A DNA stretch of 64,000 nucleotides from Bacteroidales bacterium (GTDB lineage: Bacteria > Bacteroidota > Bacteroidia > Bacteroidales > UBA932), in NCBI GenBank assembly GCA_017504965.1, contig JAFVQD010000008.1:1-64000 (forward strand), in the 5' to 3' direction. This document shows, piece after piece, positions 43,719-53,301 of the stretch. The notes below the pieces were generated by a model. The model searched no databases and had not been told where the DNA came from. It saw only the letters and a list, made by a program, of their open reading frames with translations. The translations under genes and the position numbers were made by a program. Each line of letters opens with the position of its first letter. Position 1 is the first letter of the stretch.

Positions 43719-45077
43719 CTATTTGATATTAGGCTCTTCCAGGCCATACCCTTTCTTTCTGTCCTCAACTTTCAGCCACAAACCCAGAACAAGGGCCAGG
43801 ATGCCGAGAGATGAGAAGATAAGCATAGGAACTCTGTAACCGCCGGTCACATCAAGAGCTTTACCGATAATGATAGGGAAAAGCATCAGACCAATATTCT
43901 GAATCCAGAAGATTACCGAATATGCAGAGCCGAGATATCTCTCCTCCACAAGTTTTGGAACAGATGGCCAGAGGGCAGCAGGAACCAAAGAGAAGGATAC
44001 ACCCAAAAGGATGATGGCTGCGTATGCGATTGGCTGATTAAGTGGTATCAGGGCAAATGTCAGGTGACATACGATCATAAGTACAGCACCGGCAATAAGC
44101 ATAGTGGCACCTTTACCTTTCTTATCAAGAAATGCCCCCAGGAATGGGGTAAGGAGCATTGCACCGATAGGGAACCAAGAGAAAAGACCTGCAGCCTTCT
44201 CGGTAGGCATATTGAGGTTGGTCTCCAGCATACCGGTAGCAAACTTCTGGAATGGGTAGATGGCTGAGTAGTAGAGAACGCAAAGGCCTGCCACGATAAG
44301 GAAAGTCTTGCTGGTAAAAAGTTTGCCCACATCGCTGACTTTAAACTGCTCTTCAGGCTCATCAGCAGCTACTTCACCAAGCTGTTTATCAAGCTTCTTG
44401 TCCATAAAGGTAAAGATAGTGTAGGTCAAAAGGCCGATGATAAGGAGGATTGTGCAGAACAATACAGGGGTCACCACTGTAGGCATAGCCTCATTTGCCC
44501 AGGTCGAAAGTGCCGGAGAGATACGGAACACAGCGAAAACGCCGAGGCGGGCAATGGCCATCTCAAGACCCATTGCCAGAGCCATCTCTTTACCTTTGAA
44601 CCATTTGGCGATAGCCTTTGAGACTGTCACGCCACCCATCTCGACACCGCATCCGAAGATCATAAAACCTACCGAAGCGAGTTTCGCTGTAGGGGGGAAA
44701 GTTACCCAGAACGAATCAAGGAATCTATAAAGGCCACTCTCTGGAGAGAAGAGGTCACTGATAGCATATAGTTTGATCGATGCACCGATCACCATAACTG
44801 CAGCTGAGAGGATACCGGTAAAACGGATACCCATCTTATCCAGAATGATACCTGCGAAAATCAGGAAAAATGCGAATACATTAAGAAAATACTCGGAACT
44901 GCAGAATGTTCCGTAGGTCTCTGCCGACCAACCTTTAGAGGTTTCCAACAGGGTGGAGAGTGGGGATAGCACATCCACAAACATATAAGCGAAGAACATC
45001 ATAAGTGCTATCAGCACCAGCGCAGACCAACGCGCCAGACCACTATCATTGATAAATTTCTGGACTTTAGCTGTCAT
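43719..45077 (-). CDS. MFS transporter (MFSD1-like), copy 2
   Basis: A 452-residue, 12-helix carrier with the same landmark, IAKWFKGKEMALAMGLEMAIARLG, and PAALWPSVPKLVEERYLGSAYSVIFWIQN near helix 10. It is the first gene of a two-carrier operon, with a promoter at 45120-45150. The pair looks like an old tandem duplication, with possibly different substrates or a heterodimer; no substrate can be named. Confidence 0.85.
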   Translation of the reverse strand: MTAKVQKFINDSGLARWSALVLIALMMFFAYMFVDVLSPLSTLLETSKGWSAETYGTFCSSEYFLNVFAFFLIFAGIILDKMGIRFTGILSAAVMVIGASIKLYAISDLFSPESGLYRFLDSFWVTFPPTAKLASVGFMIFGCGVEMGGVTVSKAIAKWFKGKEMALAMGLEMAIARLGVFAVFRISPALSTWANEAMPTVVTPVLFCTILLIIGLLTYTIFTFMDKKLDKQLGEVAADEPEEQFKVSDVGKLFTSKTFLIVAGLCVLYYSAIYPFQKFATGMLETNLNMPTEKAAGLFSWFPIGAMLLTPFLGAFLDKKGKGATMLIAGAVLMIVCHLTFALIPLNQPIAYAAIILLGVSFSLVPAALWPSVPKLVEERYLGSAYSVIFWIQNIGLMLFPIIIGKALDVTGGYRVPMLIFSSLGILALVLGLWLKVEDRKKGYGLEEPNIK

Positions 45078-45119
45078 TGTAAAATAGATAGTTTTAGATT
45101 AATTTACACAAATAATCGA

Positions 45120-45150
45120 CTAAAATAGGCATTTTTGAGGAGATGCCAAA
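45120..45150 (-). promoter_or_regulatory. Promoter of the MFS pair, with palindrome in the spacer
   Basis: On the minus strand TTTG (45150-45147), a 19-base spacer and TATTTTAG (45127-45120) match the consensus in all but one position. The spacer is framed by an inverted repeat GGCAT...ATGCC (45147-45128), which could be a repressor site. Confidence 0.6.
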
Positions 45151-45176
45151 ATTAAAGTTCTCTACACCACTTTTAT

Positions 45177-45207
45177 TTTTCATTTTCATATAATAATTGT
45201 ACCTTTA
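45177..45207 (+). promoter_or_regulatory. Likely promoter of ssb-purA-dxs
   Basis: TTTT (45177-45180), 19 bases, TACCTTTA (45200-45207): near the TTTG/TAnnTTTG consensus, 24 bases before the ssb ATG. Confidence 0.5.
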
Positions 45208-45231
45208 CGGGTCATTAAAACTATAAAGATT

Positions 45232-45699
45232 ATGTCACTGAATAAAGTAATGCTGATAGGCAATGTAGGGAAAGACCCCGAGGTAAGACACTTAGAAAGC
45301 GGAGCGACTACCGCATCATTCACTCTCGCCACCACTGAGAGATACAAAGACAGAAACGGGGAGACAAAAGAGCAGACAGAATGGCACAACATCGTATGCT
45401 GGAGAGCCACTGCTGAAGTAGTTGAAAAATATGTCAGGAAGGGAACTCAGCTTTACATAGAGGGGAGAATCCGCACACGCTCATATACCGACAGAGACGG
45501 TAATATCCGATATATCACAGAGATCAATGCGGACAATCTTCAGATGCTTGGACGCAGAAGCGAAGGATCCTACCCGGCAGCATCCCCTGCACCTGCACAG
45601 GCTGCCCCTGCGTATACACCCGCACCATCAGTCCCTAAAAGCGCCCCTATCATCGATATGAGCGCGGTGGAAGATGAAGGAGATGACCTGCCATTCTAA
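45232..45699 (+). CDS. ssb: Single-stranded DNA-binding protein
   Basis: A 155-residue SSB with the OB-fold (MSLNKVMLIGNVGKDPEVRHLESG, EWHNIVCWRATAEVVEKYVRKG), a proline/alanine-rich linker and the C-terminal acidic tail EDEGDDLPF that recruits repair proteins. Binds ssDNA in replication and repair. First of a run of genes with purA and dxs. Confidence 0.95.
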   Translation: MSLNKVMLIGNVGKDPEVRHLESGATTASFTLATTERYKDRNGETKEQTEWHNIVCWRATAEVVEKYVRKGTQLYIEGRIRTRSYTDRDGNIRYITEINADNLQMLGRRSEGSYPAASPAPAQAAPAYTPAPSVPKSAPIIDMSAVEDEGDDLPF

Positions 45700-45735
45700 T
45701 CAGAAATAACAAATATAAAATATACACACACTATT

Positions 45736-47001
45736 ATGAAAGTCGATGTAGTACTAGGTTTACAATGGGGTGACGAAGGTAAAGGCAAAATCGTGGATGT
45801 ACTTGCCAACAACTACCCTGTAGTAGCCAGATTCCAAGGTGGCCCCAATGCCGGTCACTCACTTCACTTCGGAGAGATGTCTTTTGTACTTCACTCTGTC
45901 CCTTCTGGGGTATTCAGAAAAGACGCCATCAATATTATTGGAAATGGCGTGGTATTGGACCCTATCATCTTCCGCGAAGAGTGCGAAAAGCTCGAAGCCA
46001 TAGGTGTACCTGTAAGGGAAAGGGTGGTAATCGCCAAGAAAGCACACCTCATCCTCCCTACCCACAGAATTCTGGATGCAGCATCCGAGGCAGCCAAAGG
46101 GAAATCAAAAATCGGATCTACCCTCAAAGGGATAGGTCCTACATATATGGACAAGACCGGAAGAAATGGTCTTAGAGTAGGTGATACCCTATCGGATAAC
46201 TTCGTAGAGAGATATCAGACCCTGAAGAACAAACACATCGGCTTGCTCAAACAATACGATTTCGAGTACGATCCGGACCAGAATGAAAAAGAGTGGATGG
46301 ACGCTATCGAATATATGAAGAGCTTCAATCTGGTGGATGGCGAATACTTTGCAAACAAAAAGCTCAAAGAGGGTTCAAGAATCCTTGCAGAGGGGGCACA
46401 GGGCTCTATGCTTGATGTGGACTTCGGTTCATATCCATTCGTAACCTCATCAAGCACCACTTGTTCGGGAGCTTGTATCGGTTTGGGTGTAGCACCTTGC
46501 ACCATTGATAAAGTATATGGTATCTTCAAAGCCTACTGTACCAGAGTTGGTAGCGGTCCGTTCCCTACCGAACTGTTTGACGAAGACGGAGAGAAACTGC
46601 GTCAGCTTGGTCACGAATTCGGAGCCACTACAGGGAGACCACGCAGGACAGGATGGCTTGACCTTGTAGCCCTCAAATATGCAGTGATGCTGAATGGTGT
46701 AACTTCACTCATTATGATGAAGAGCGACATCCTTGACAGCTTTGATACCATCAAGGTAGCTACCGGCTATATGGTAAACGGCCAAGAGTGCGACACTGTA
46801 CCATACGACACCTATGCAGAGGTCACCCCTATCTATAAAGAGTTTAAAGGATGGAACAAAGATCTTTCAAAAGCTAAAGACGAGAGAGAACTTCCATTTG
46901 AATTTATGAACTACGTAAGGTTTATCGAAAAAGAGGTGGGTGTACCTGTAAGCATCATCTCTTTAGGACCTGACCGTGACCAGACCATCGTAAGAGAATA
47001 A
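45736..47001 (+). CDS. purA: Adenylosuccinate synthetase
   Basis: A 421-residue enzyme that makes adenylosuccinate from IMP, aspartate and GTP, first step to AMP. Loop GDEGKGKIVD (13-22), the IMP-binding QGGPNAGHS, and the GTP-binding end ISLGPDRDQTI are present. Thirty-six bases after ssb. Confidence 0.96.
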   Translation: MKVDVVLGLQWGDEGKGKIVDVLANNYPVVARFQGGPNAGHSLHFGEMSFVLHSVPSGVFRKDAINIIGNGVVLDPIIFREECEKLEAIGVPVRERVVIAKKAHLILPTHRILDAASEAAKGKSKIGSTLKGIGPTYMDKTGRNGLRVGDTLSDNFVERYQTLKNKHIGLLKQYDFEYDPDQNEKEWMDAIEYMKSFNLVDGEYFANKKLKEGSRILAEGAQGSMLDVDFGSYPFVTSSSTTCSGACIGLGVAPCTIDKVYGIFKAYCTRVGSGPFPTELFDEDGEKLRQLGHEFGATTGRPRRTGWLDLVALKYAVMLNGVTSLIMMKSDILDSFDTIKVATGYMVNGQECDTVPYDTYAEVTPIYKEFKGWNKDLSKAKDERELPFEFMNYVRFIEKEVGVPVSIISLGPDRDQTIVRE

Positions 47002-47009
47002 TTGCAGAT

Positions 47010-48878
47010 ATGAGCCTCCTGGACAGCATCCATACCCCCGCCGACATCAAAGGCTTCACCCTCGGACAGCTTGAGCAGCTTTGTTCCGAGGTAAGGGAGT
47101 ATATGATAGAGTGCTGCGCCTGTAACCCCGGACACCTTGGCGCCAGCCTGGGTGCATTGGAATTGTGCATTGCCCTACACTATGTGTACAACACCCCTAA
47201 GGACAAGATTGTGTTTGATGTGGGGCACCAGGCATATGCACACAAGATCATCACCGGAAGGAAAGAGGCTTTCAAACAAAACAGAAAATATAAGGGGATA
47301 AGTGGCTTTCCGAAAATGTCGGAGAGCCCTTATGACTCCTTTGGCACCGGCCACTCATCCACATCCATCTCTGCTGCACTCGGAATGGCAGTGGCATCCA
47401 AGATGGAAGGGAGGGATGAGAAAGTGGTGGCAGTCATAGGGGATGGTGCATTGACCGGAGGTCTGGCATTTGAGGCTCTGAACAACGCCGGCTCGATGAA
47501 GACAGACATCCTGGTCATCCTGAATGACAATCAGATCTCCATCGACCAGAACACAGGTGCACTTCACAACCATCTCCTGAAAATATCCACATCCCACACC
47601 TACAATTCTGTCAAGAACAAGATCTGGAACAGACTTGGAGGGGCAGACAAGCTGAGATCAGGCTTGCAGACATTCGTATCGAGCACCAAGAACGCCCTGT
47701 TCCAGGGGGCACCCCTCTTCGAGTCGCTCGGATTCAGGTACTTCGGTACCATCGACGGCAATAACATCGAACAGCTGGTAGAGACCCTCGGCAAGCTGAA
47801 AGAGATACACGGGCCCAAACTTCTCCACATAGTCACCACGAAGGGAAAAGGGTTCAAACCTGCGGAGGAGAACCAGACCGTATGGCACGCACCGGGGACA
47901 TTTGACCCCAAGACCGGTAAAAGGACCTCCAAAACCGGGGATATCGCCCGCTATCAGGATGTATTCGGTGAGACATTGCTCCAATTGGCAAGACAGAATC
48001 CAAAAATTGTAGGTATCACCCCTGCTATGATCAGCGGATGCGGTATGAACTACCTGGCAAAAGAGATGCCCGAAAGGGTATTTGATGTAGGGATAGCCGA
48101 ATCCCACGCAGTCACCTTCACTGCCGGCCTTGCAGCCGGAGGGATGATCCCCGTATGCAACCTCTACTCCTCATTTATGCAGAGGGCCTATGACAATATC
48201 ATCCACGATATTGCCATACAGAACCTCAAGACAGTCATCTGCCTGGATAGAGCAGGAATTGTAGGGGAAGACGGGGCCACCCACCACGGATGCTTTGATC
48301 TGGCAGCATTGAGACCAATCCCTAACCTCACCATCGCTGCACCCATCAACGAGCTGGAGCTTAAGAATATGCTCTATTCAGCCACACTACCCCACTACCC
48401 TACCACAGTCATAAGATATCCTCGTGGCACAGGTCAGGGAGCTTCGTGGAGAGATGAGGCATTCGAGGAGATACCGGTAGGCAAAGGGATCAAGCTGCAC
48501 GAAGGGGAAGGTATTGCCATACTTACTATCGGAGCAGTCGGGAACAAGGCATCTGAAGCTGTACTCAAAGCTGAAGGGGAAGGGATACAGGTGCTCCATT
48601 TCAATATGAGATTTATCAAGCCGATCGACGAAGAGATACTCAGCGAAGCGTGCAGAAAAGCCCCGACCATCATTACAGTGGAGGACGGAGCTCTGTACGG
48701 AGGTCTTCACAGCGCCGTATCGGAATATGTAACCACAAATGGATTAGGAAACAAAGTGATCAGCCTGGGTATACCTGACCGATTCATAGAGCAGGGAAGT
48801 GTAGCCGAGCTTCACCGTGAATGCGGATACGATGCAGAATCCATTTATAACGCCATCAAAGAGAATTACAAACGATGA
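47010..48878 (+). CDS. dxs: 1-deoxy-D-xylulose-5-phosphate synthase
   Basis: A 622-residue thiamine-diphosphate enzyme of the MEP isoprenoid pathway. TPP-binding GDGALTGGLAFEALNNAG, substrate motif GHQAYAHKI and the transketolase-like C-terminal half (AGIVGEDGATHHG, RYPRGTGQG) are intact. Eight bases after purA. Its stop overlaps the following FeoB-like gene by 4 bases (ATGA). Confidence 0.95.
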   Translation: MSLLDSIHTPADIKGFTLGQLEQLCSEVREYMIECCACNPGHLGASLGALELCIALHYVYNTPKDKIVFDVGHQAYAHKIITGRKEAFKQNRKYKGISGFPKMSESPYDSFGTGHSSTSISAALGMAVASKMEGRDEKVVAVIGDGALTGGLAFEALNNAGSMKTDILVILNDNQISIDQNTGALHNHLLKISTSHTYNSVKNKIWNRLGGADKLRSGLQTFVSSTKNALFQGAPLFESLGFRYFGTIDGNNIEQLVETLGKLKEIHGPKLLHIVTTKGKGFKPAEENQTVWHAPGTFDPKTGKRTSKTGDIARYQDVFGETLLQLARQNPKIVGITPAMISGCGMNYLAKEMPERVFDVGIAESHAVTFTAGLAAGGMIPVCNLYSSFMQRAYDNIIHDIAIQNLKTVICLDRAGIVGEDGATHHGCFDLAALRPIPNLTIAAPINELELKNMLYSATLPHYPTTVIRYPRGTGQGASWRDEAFEEIPVGKGIKLHEGEGIAILTIGAVGNKASEAVLKAEGEGIQVLHFNMRFIKPIDEEILSEACRKAPTIITVEDGALYGGLHSAVSEYVTTNGLGNKVISLGIPDRFIEQGSVAELHRECGYDAESIYNAIKENYKR

Positions 48879-50167
48879 TTCACAATAACAGACACAACCA
48901 TACAGGTGGAATAAACCACGCCGGAGGAGACAACGACGGCGATGGCAATATTTTGAATGTACATAGAGATACTACACCCCAAGGTCGCGTGGACAGGATA
49001 CTTACACATCGACTTTGGGGTCTTCTTATATTTATAGGTATAATATGGCTGATGTTCTACTGTACCTTCAATCTGGGTGCATACCCCCAAGGGTGGATAG
49101 AGTCACTTATGGGGTGGCTATCGAGGATAGTGGAGGAGAATATGGGCATCTCCTGGTTTAAAGATTTCCTCCAGAAGGGAATTATAGATGGTGTGGGTGC
49201 CGTACTGGCATTCCTGCCGAACATCATCATCCTCTTTTTCTTTATGTCTATCCTGCAGGAGTCCAACTACCTCTCCCGAGCAGCCACAGTGATGGACAAA
49301 TATATGCACTTTATCGGACTGCACGGCAGCTCCTTTATCCCTATGCTTATGGGATTCGGGTGCAATGTCCCAGCCATTATGGCTACCCGCTCCATCGAGA
49401 GGCGGAGCGACCGGATCCTGACTATGCTTGCCATTCCATATATCCCCTGCAGTGCCAGAATGCCTGTGTTCCTGGTATTCTCCGGAATATTCTTCAGAGA
49501 GCAGCAGGTATTGGTGATGCTTCTCCTCTACGGAGGGAGTATATTTATAGGTATACTGGTAGCGCTTATATACAAATACATATTCTTCAGAGCCAAATCT
49601 GACGACTACATCATAGAGCTGCCACCTCTCAACACCCCTTCGTTCATAACCTCCCTCAGGGTAATGTGGGACGCTGCATCCGAATACCTTAAAAAGATCG
49701 GGACAGTAGTGCTGCTCGCAGTGGTGATTATATGGGCCCTCGACTACTTCCCGCTGCAAAAGGAGAATGGCCCTGCCAGAGAATCATACCTGGAGCAATT
49801 CGGGAAGGCTGTAGAGCCGGTGATGAAGCCCCTGGGATTTGACTGGAAGATGAGTGTGGCGCTGGTAACAGGTATATCTGCCAAAGAGTTTATCGTAAGT
49901 ACTCTCGGTGTTCTCTACCAAAGTGAAGAGGGGATCTCCGAAACGGACCTGGCTGAGAAGCTCTCAAAAGATCCGCATTTCACAAAAGCGAACACATTAT
50001 CGTTTATGATATTCTCACTGCTATACCTTCCCTGCATAGCCACTGCAGCTACCATAAAAAGGGAGAGCAGGTCCTGGAAATGGGCAACTGTCTCTATAGT
50101 AAGCACTCTGGGGGTCGCCTGGATAATAAGTTTCATAGTCTTCAGAGTCGCATTGATTATTTTTTAG
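48875..50167 (+). CDS. FeoB-like ferrous-iron permease without the GTPase domain
   Basis: A 430-residue membrane protein that matches the C-terminal, gate-containing half of FeoB: GFGCNVPAIMATR (160-172), CSARMP (192-197), and VTGISAKEFIVSTLGVLY. The GTP-binding domain of about 250 residues that precedes this part in FeoB is absent; instead residues 1-35 are a hydrophilic stretch rich in His, Asn, Asp and Gly (MIHNNRHNHTGGINHAGG), a possible metal-binding tail. No FeoA is adjacent. Coupled to dxs by a 4-base overlap. Iron transport is inferred from the family; nucleoside transport has been claimed for related gate domains. Confidence 0.8.
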   Translation: MIHNNRHNHTGGINHAGGDNDGDGNILNVHRDTTPQGRVDRILTHRLWGLLIFIGIIWLMFYCTFNLGAYPQGWIESLMGWLSRIVEENMGISWFKDFLQKGIIDGVGAVLAFLPNIIILFFFMSILQESNYLSRAATVMDKYMHFIGLHGSSFIPMLMGFGCNVPAIMATRSIERRSDRILTMLAIPYIPCSARMPVFLVFSGIFFREQQVLVMLLLYGGSIFIGILVALIYKYIFFRAKSDDYIIELPPLNTPSFITSLRVMWDAASEYLKKIGTVVLLAVVIIWALDYFPLQKENGPARESYLEQFGKAVEPVMKPLGFDWKMSVALVTGISAKEFIVSTLGVLYQSEEGISETDLAEKLSKDPHFTKANTLSFMIFSLLYLPCIATAATIKRESRSWKWATVSIVSTLGVAWIISFIVFRVALIIF

Positions 50168-50184
50168 ATTTTTTTTCGAAAATG

Positions 50185-50215
50185 TTTTGTAGTTTTTAAG
50201 AAATCGTATATATTT
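50185..50215 (+). promoter_or_regulatory. Strong promoter of the tRNA-tuf cluster
   Basis: TTTG (50185-50188), a 19-base spacer and TATATTTG (50208-50215) are a perfect consensus promoter about 40 bases before the first tRNA. It should drive the tRNA cluster and possibly tuf. Confidence 0.85.
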
Positions 50216-50255
50216 GCAGTCCCAAAAAACAACAAGCTGTTTATGGGAAGCCAAC

Positions 50256-50329
50256 GCCGATGTAGCTCAGTTGGCCAGAGCAGCTGATTTGTAATCAGCT
50301 GGTCGGGGGTTCGAATCCCTCCATCGGCT
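50256..50329 (+). tRNA. tRNA-Thr (anticodon TGT)
   Basis: Acceptor arms GCCGATG/CATCGGC, anticodon loop TTTGTAA giving TGT, T-arm GGTTCGAATCC. CCA is not encoded. First of a four-tRNA cluster before tuf. Confidence 0.95.
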
Positions 50330-50354
50330 CAAAAAAATATTGACTTAGTGTCAT

Positions 50355-50437
50355 GGGGAGATACCAAAGTGGCCAACTGGGGCAGACTGTAAATCTGCTG
50401 GCGCACGCCTTCGGAGGTTCGAATCCTTCTCTCCCCA
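50355..50437 (+). tRNA. tRNA-Tyr (anticodon GTA)
   Basis: Acceptor arms GGGGAGA/TCTCCCC, anticodon GTA, long variable arm as in class II tRNAs, T-arm GGTTCGAATCC. CCA is not encoded. Confidence 0.95.
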
Positions 50438-50458
50438 CTTTTTTTTTGTAAATAAGTC

Positions 50459-50531
50459 GCGGAAGTAGCTCAGTTGGTAGAGCATCAGCCTTCCAAGCTG
50501 AGGGTCGCGGGTTCGAACCTCGTCTTCCGCT
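50459..50531 (+). tRNA. tRNA-Gly (anticodon TCC)
   Basis: Acceptor arms GCGGAAG/CTTCCGC, anticodon TCC within loop CTTCCAA, T-arm GGTTCGAACC. CCA is not encoded. Confidence 0.95.
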
Positions 50532-50538
50532 CTCATAA

Positions 50539-50610
50539 GCCAGTGTAGCTCAGGGGTAGAGCGCTTCCTTGGTAAGGAAGAGGTCATGAGTTCAAATCTC
50601 ATCACCGGCT
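50539..50610 (+). tRNA. tRNA-Thr (anticodon GGT)
   Basis: Anticodon loop TTGGTAA gives GGT; T-arm GAGTTCAAATCTC. Acceptor arm GCCAGTG pairs with CACCGGC with one A-C mismatch at the fourth pair. CCA is not encoded. Confidence 0.93.
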
Positions 50611-50658
50611 CTATTTTTTTAATTTGAAATATTTAATTTAAATTAAAGTATATATACT

Positions 50659-51846
50659 ATGGCAAAAGAAACCTTTAAAAGGGACAAACCCCACGTAAAC
50701 ATTGGTACCATCGGTCACGTTGACCACGGTAAAACCACTTTGACCGCTGCAATCACTACAGTTCTTGCTAAAGCAGGTCTTTCAGAGTTGCGTTCATTCG
50801 ACTCTATCGACAACGCTCCAGAGGAGAAAGAAAGAGGTATCACTATCAACACTGCTCACGTAGAGTATCAGACTGCTAATCGTCACTATGCTCACGTTGA
50901 CTGCCCTGGCCACGCCGACTACGTTAAAAACATGGTTACTGGTGCTGCTCAGATGGACGGTGCTATTCTTGTTTGTGCTGCTACTGATGGTCCTATGCCT
51001 CAGACTCGTGAGCACATCCTTCTAGCTCGTCAGGTAAACGTACCTAGAATCGTTGTATTCCTTAACAAAGTTGATATCGTTGATGACCCTGAGATGATCG
51101 ACCTAGTAGAGATGGAGGTTCGTGAACTTCTTAGCTTCTATGAGTTCGATGGTGATAACGCTCCTGTTATCCGTGGTTCTGCTCTTGGTGCTTTGAACGG
51201 TGACCCTCAGTGGGAAGCTAAAGTTATCGAGCTTATGGCTGCTGTTGACGAGTGGGTTCCACTTCCAGAGCGTGACAACGAGAAACCTTTCTTGATGCCT
51301 ATTGAGGATATCTTCTCTATCACTGGTCGTGGTACTGTTGCTACCGGTAGAATTGAGACAGGTGTTGTTAAAACTGGTGACGAGATCCAGATCATCGGTC
51401 TTGGTGAAGAGCCTAAAAAATCAGTTGTAACTGGTGTTGAGATGTTCCGTAAGATCCTTGACATGGGTGAGGCTGGTGACAACGTAGGTCTATTGCTTCG
51501 TGGTATTGATAAAAAAGAGGTTAAGAGAGGTCAGGTTATCGCACACCCTAACACCATCACTCCTCACAAATCATTCCAGGCTGCTATCTACGTATTGAAG
51601 AAAGATGAAGGTGGTCGTCACACTCCATTCCACAACAAATATCGTCCTCAGTTCTTCATCCGTACACTTGATATCACTGGTGAGATCACTCTTCCAGAAG
51701 GTGTAGAAATGGTAATGCCTGGTGATAACGTTCAGATCAATGTTGAACTTATCTACCCTGTAGCTATCAACGAAGGTCTACGTTTCGCTATCCGTGAAGG
51801 TGGTAGAACAGTTGGTTCAGGTCAGGTAACTAAAATTCTTGACTAA
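50659..51846 (+). CDS. tuf: Elongation factor Tu
   Basis: A 395-residue GTPase that delivers aminoacyl-tRNA to the ribosome. G1 GHVDHGKTT (19-27), G3 [13 protein letters not shown]4 NKVD, and the three-domain layout are complete. Codon choice shifts to the highly expressed pattern (GGT, GCT, CGT), as expected. A terminator-like hairpin follows. Confidence 0.98.
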   Translation: MAKETFKRDKPHVNIGTIGHVDHGKTTLTAAITTVLAKAGLSELRSFDSIDNAPEEKERGITINTAHVEYQTANRHYAHVDCPGHADYVKNMVTGAAQMDGAILVCAATDGPMPQTREHILLARQVNVPRIVVFLNKVDIVDDPEMIDLVEMEVRELLSFYEFDGDNAPVIRGSALGALNGDPQWEAKVIELMAAVDEWVPLPERDNEKPFLMPIEDIFSITGRGTVATGRIETGVVKTGDEIQIIGLGEEPKKSVVTGVEMFRKILDMGEAGDNVGLLLRGIDKKEVKRGQVIAHPNTITPHKSFQAAIYVLKKDEGGRHTPFHNKYRPQFFIRTLDITGEITLPEGVEMVMPGDNVQINVELIYPVAINEGLRFAIREGGRTVGSGQVTKILD

Positions 51847-51871
51847 TTCTTAAAGAATTATCATAAAACCT

Positions 51872-51904
51872 AGTTCGTAGGTTACAAAGCCTACGAACTT
51901 TTTT
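51872..51904 (+). terminator. Terminator-like hairpin between tuf and tRNA-Trp
   Basis: AGTTCGTAGG (51872-51881) and CCTACGAACT (51890-51899), followed by a T run to 51904. The run directly abuts the first base of tRNA-Trp at 51905, so ending, if it happens, is partial or the tRNA has its own promoter. Confidence 0.8.
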
Positions 51905-51975
51905 AGGGGCATAGTTTAATGGCAGAATAGCGGTCTCCAAAACCGTTGATGGGAGTTCGATTCTCTCTGCCCCTG
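51905..51975 (+). tRNA. tRNA-Trp (anticodon CCA)
   Basis: Acceptor arms AGGGGCA/TGCCCCT with G73 as discriminator, anticodon CCA within loop CTCCAAA, T-arm GAGTTCGATTCTC. CCA end is not encoded. Followed by the secE leader, which contains a GGAAGCT/AGCTTCC pairing. Confidence 0.94.
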
Positions 51976-52061
51976 CAAAATAGCTTTAGGTTACGCGGAA
52001 GCTGTTTAACAGCGATACTTTGACAAAGCTTCCATTGTTAAGTGTCGGCAAAACAAAAAAA

Positions 52062-52256
52062 ATGAGCAAAATTTCGTTGTATATTAAAGAGTCTTATACC
52101 GAACTTACTAAGAAGGTAAGCTGGCCTACCTGGTCATCCCTTCAGAGTTCAGCCATTCTTGTGATGGTTGCGTCGGTTATTTTCGCGTTGGTCATCTTTG
52201 CTATGGACTTTTGTTTCAGGCATCTAATGACATTTATTTACCAACTTTTGTACTAG
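52062..52256 (+). CDS. secE: Preprotein translocase subunit SecE
   Basis: A 64-residue single-helix subunit of the SecYEG channel: YIKESYTELTKKVSWPTWSSLQSSA, the amphipathic segment, then one membrane helix. The frame is open 14 codons earlier, but the ATG at 52062 (MSKISLYIKES) fits the family. Next to nusG, as in most bacteria. Confidence 0.93.
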   Translation: MSKISLYIKESYTELTKKVSWPTWSSLQSSAILVMVASVIFALVIFAMDFCFRHLMTFIYQLLY

Positions 52257-52265
52257 TACGGAGAT

Positions 52266-52829
52266 ATGAGTGAAATTACCAAAAAATGGTACGTTTTACG
52301 TGCTGCTGGTGGTAAGGAGAAGAAAGCTAAGGAGTACTTGGAGAACGAAGTCAGAAGACTTGGTTTGGGTGAGTATGTATCACAGGTTCTTATCCCTACT
52401 GAGAAGATTTATCAGGTTAAGAATGGCAAAAAGGTTAGCATGGAGAGAATTTTCTTCCCAGGCTATATACTTATTGAAGCCCATCTTACCGGTGAATTGC
52501 AGCACATCATCCGTAATGTCCCTAACATCTCCGGTTTCCTGACCGAGAAGAGCGATAAGGACAAAAATGACAAACAACCGGTTCCACTAAGACCATCAGA
52601 GGTTAACCGCATACTTGGTCGCGTAGACGAACTCCTGGATCAGGAAGAGGAAAACGTAACACCATTCTATGTAGGTGAATCTGTAAAGATCACAGATGGT
52701 CCATTCAATGGTTTTGACGGTACAATCGAAGAGGTACTTCACGACAAGAAAAAACTGAAAGTGATCGTTAAGATCTTCGGAAGAAAGACAATTTTAGAAC
52801 TGAATTTCGTTCAAGTAGTTAAAGAATAA
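52266..52829 (+). CDS. nusG: Transcription termination/antitermination factor NusG
   Basis: A 187-residue protein with the NGN domain (KKWYVLRAAGGKEKKAKEYLENEV, FFPGYILIEAHL) and the C-terminal KOW domain (VGESVKITDGPFNGFDGTIEEV). Nine bases after secE. Confidence 0.96.
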   Translation: MSEITKKWYVLRAAGGKEKKAKEYLENEVRRLGLGEYVSQVLIPTEKIYQVKNGKKVSMERIFFPGYILIEAHLTGELQHIIRNVPNISGFLTEKSDKDKNDKQPVPLRPSEVNRILGRVDELLDQEEENVTPFYVGESVKITDGPFNGFDGTIEEVLHDKKKLKVIVKIFGRKTILELNFVQVVKE

Positions 52830-52845
52830 TTAATTAAACAACATT

Positions 52846-53292
52846 ATGGCTAAAGAAATTGCCGCATTTATTAAATTGCAGATCAAGGGCGGAGCAGCCA
52901 ATCCATCACCTCCAGTAGGTCCTGCTTTGGGTTCTAAGGGTGTGAACATTATGGATTTCTGCAAACAGTTCAATGCTCGTACCCAAGATAAAGCAGGCAA
53001 GGTTTTACCTGTAATTATCACTGTGTATAGTGATAAATCTTTCACATTTGTTGTTAAGCAACCACCTGTAGCAGTTCAGCTTAAAGAGGCTGCTAAGATT
53101 TCTACCGGTTCAGCAGAGCCTAACAGAAAGAAAGTTGCTACCATCACTTGGGATCAGGTTAAAACTATCGCTCAGGATAAAATGCCTGATATGAATGCAT
53201 TTACTTTGGCATCTGCAATGTCAATGGTTGCAGGTACCGCAAGAAGTATGGGTATCAAAGTAGAGGGAGAATTTCCTGCCGATGTAAAATAA
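52846..53292 (+). CDS. rplK: 50S ribosomal protein L11
   Basis: A 148-residue L11 with [25 protein letters not shown] and the rRNA-binding C-terminal domain. Part of the GTPase centre with L10/L7/L12; 16 bases after nusG. Confidence 0.98.
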   Translation: MAKEIAAFIKLQIKGGAANPSPPVGPALGSKGVNIMDFCKQFNARTQDKAGKVLPVIITVYSDKSFTFVVKQPPVAVQLKEAAKISTGSAEPNRKKVATITWDQVKTIAQDKMPDMNAFTLASAMSMVAGTARSMGIKVEGEFPADVK

Positions 53293-53301
53293 TCACACGC
53301 T

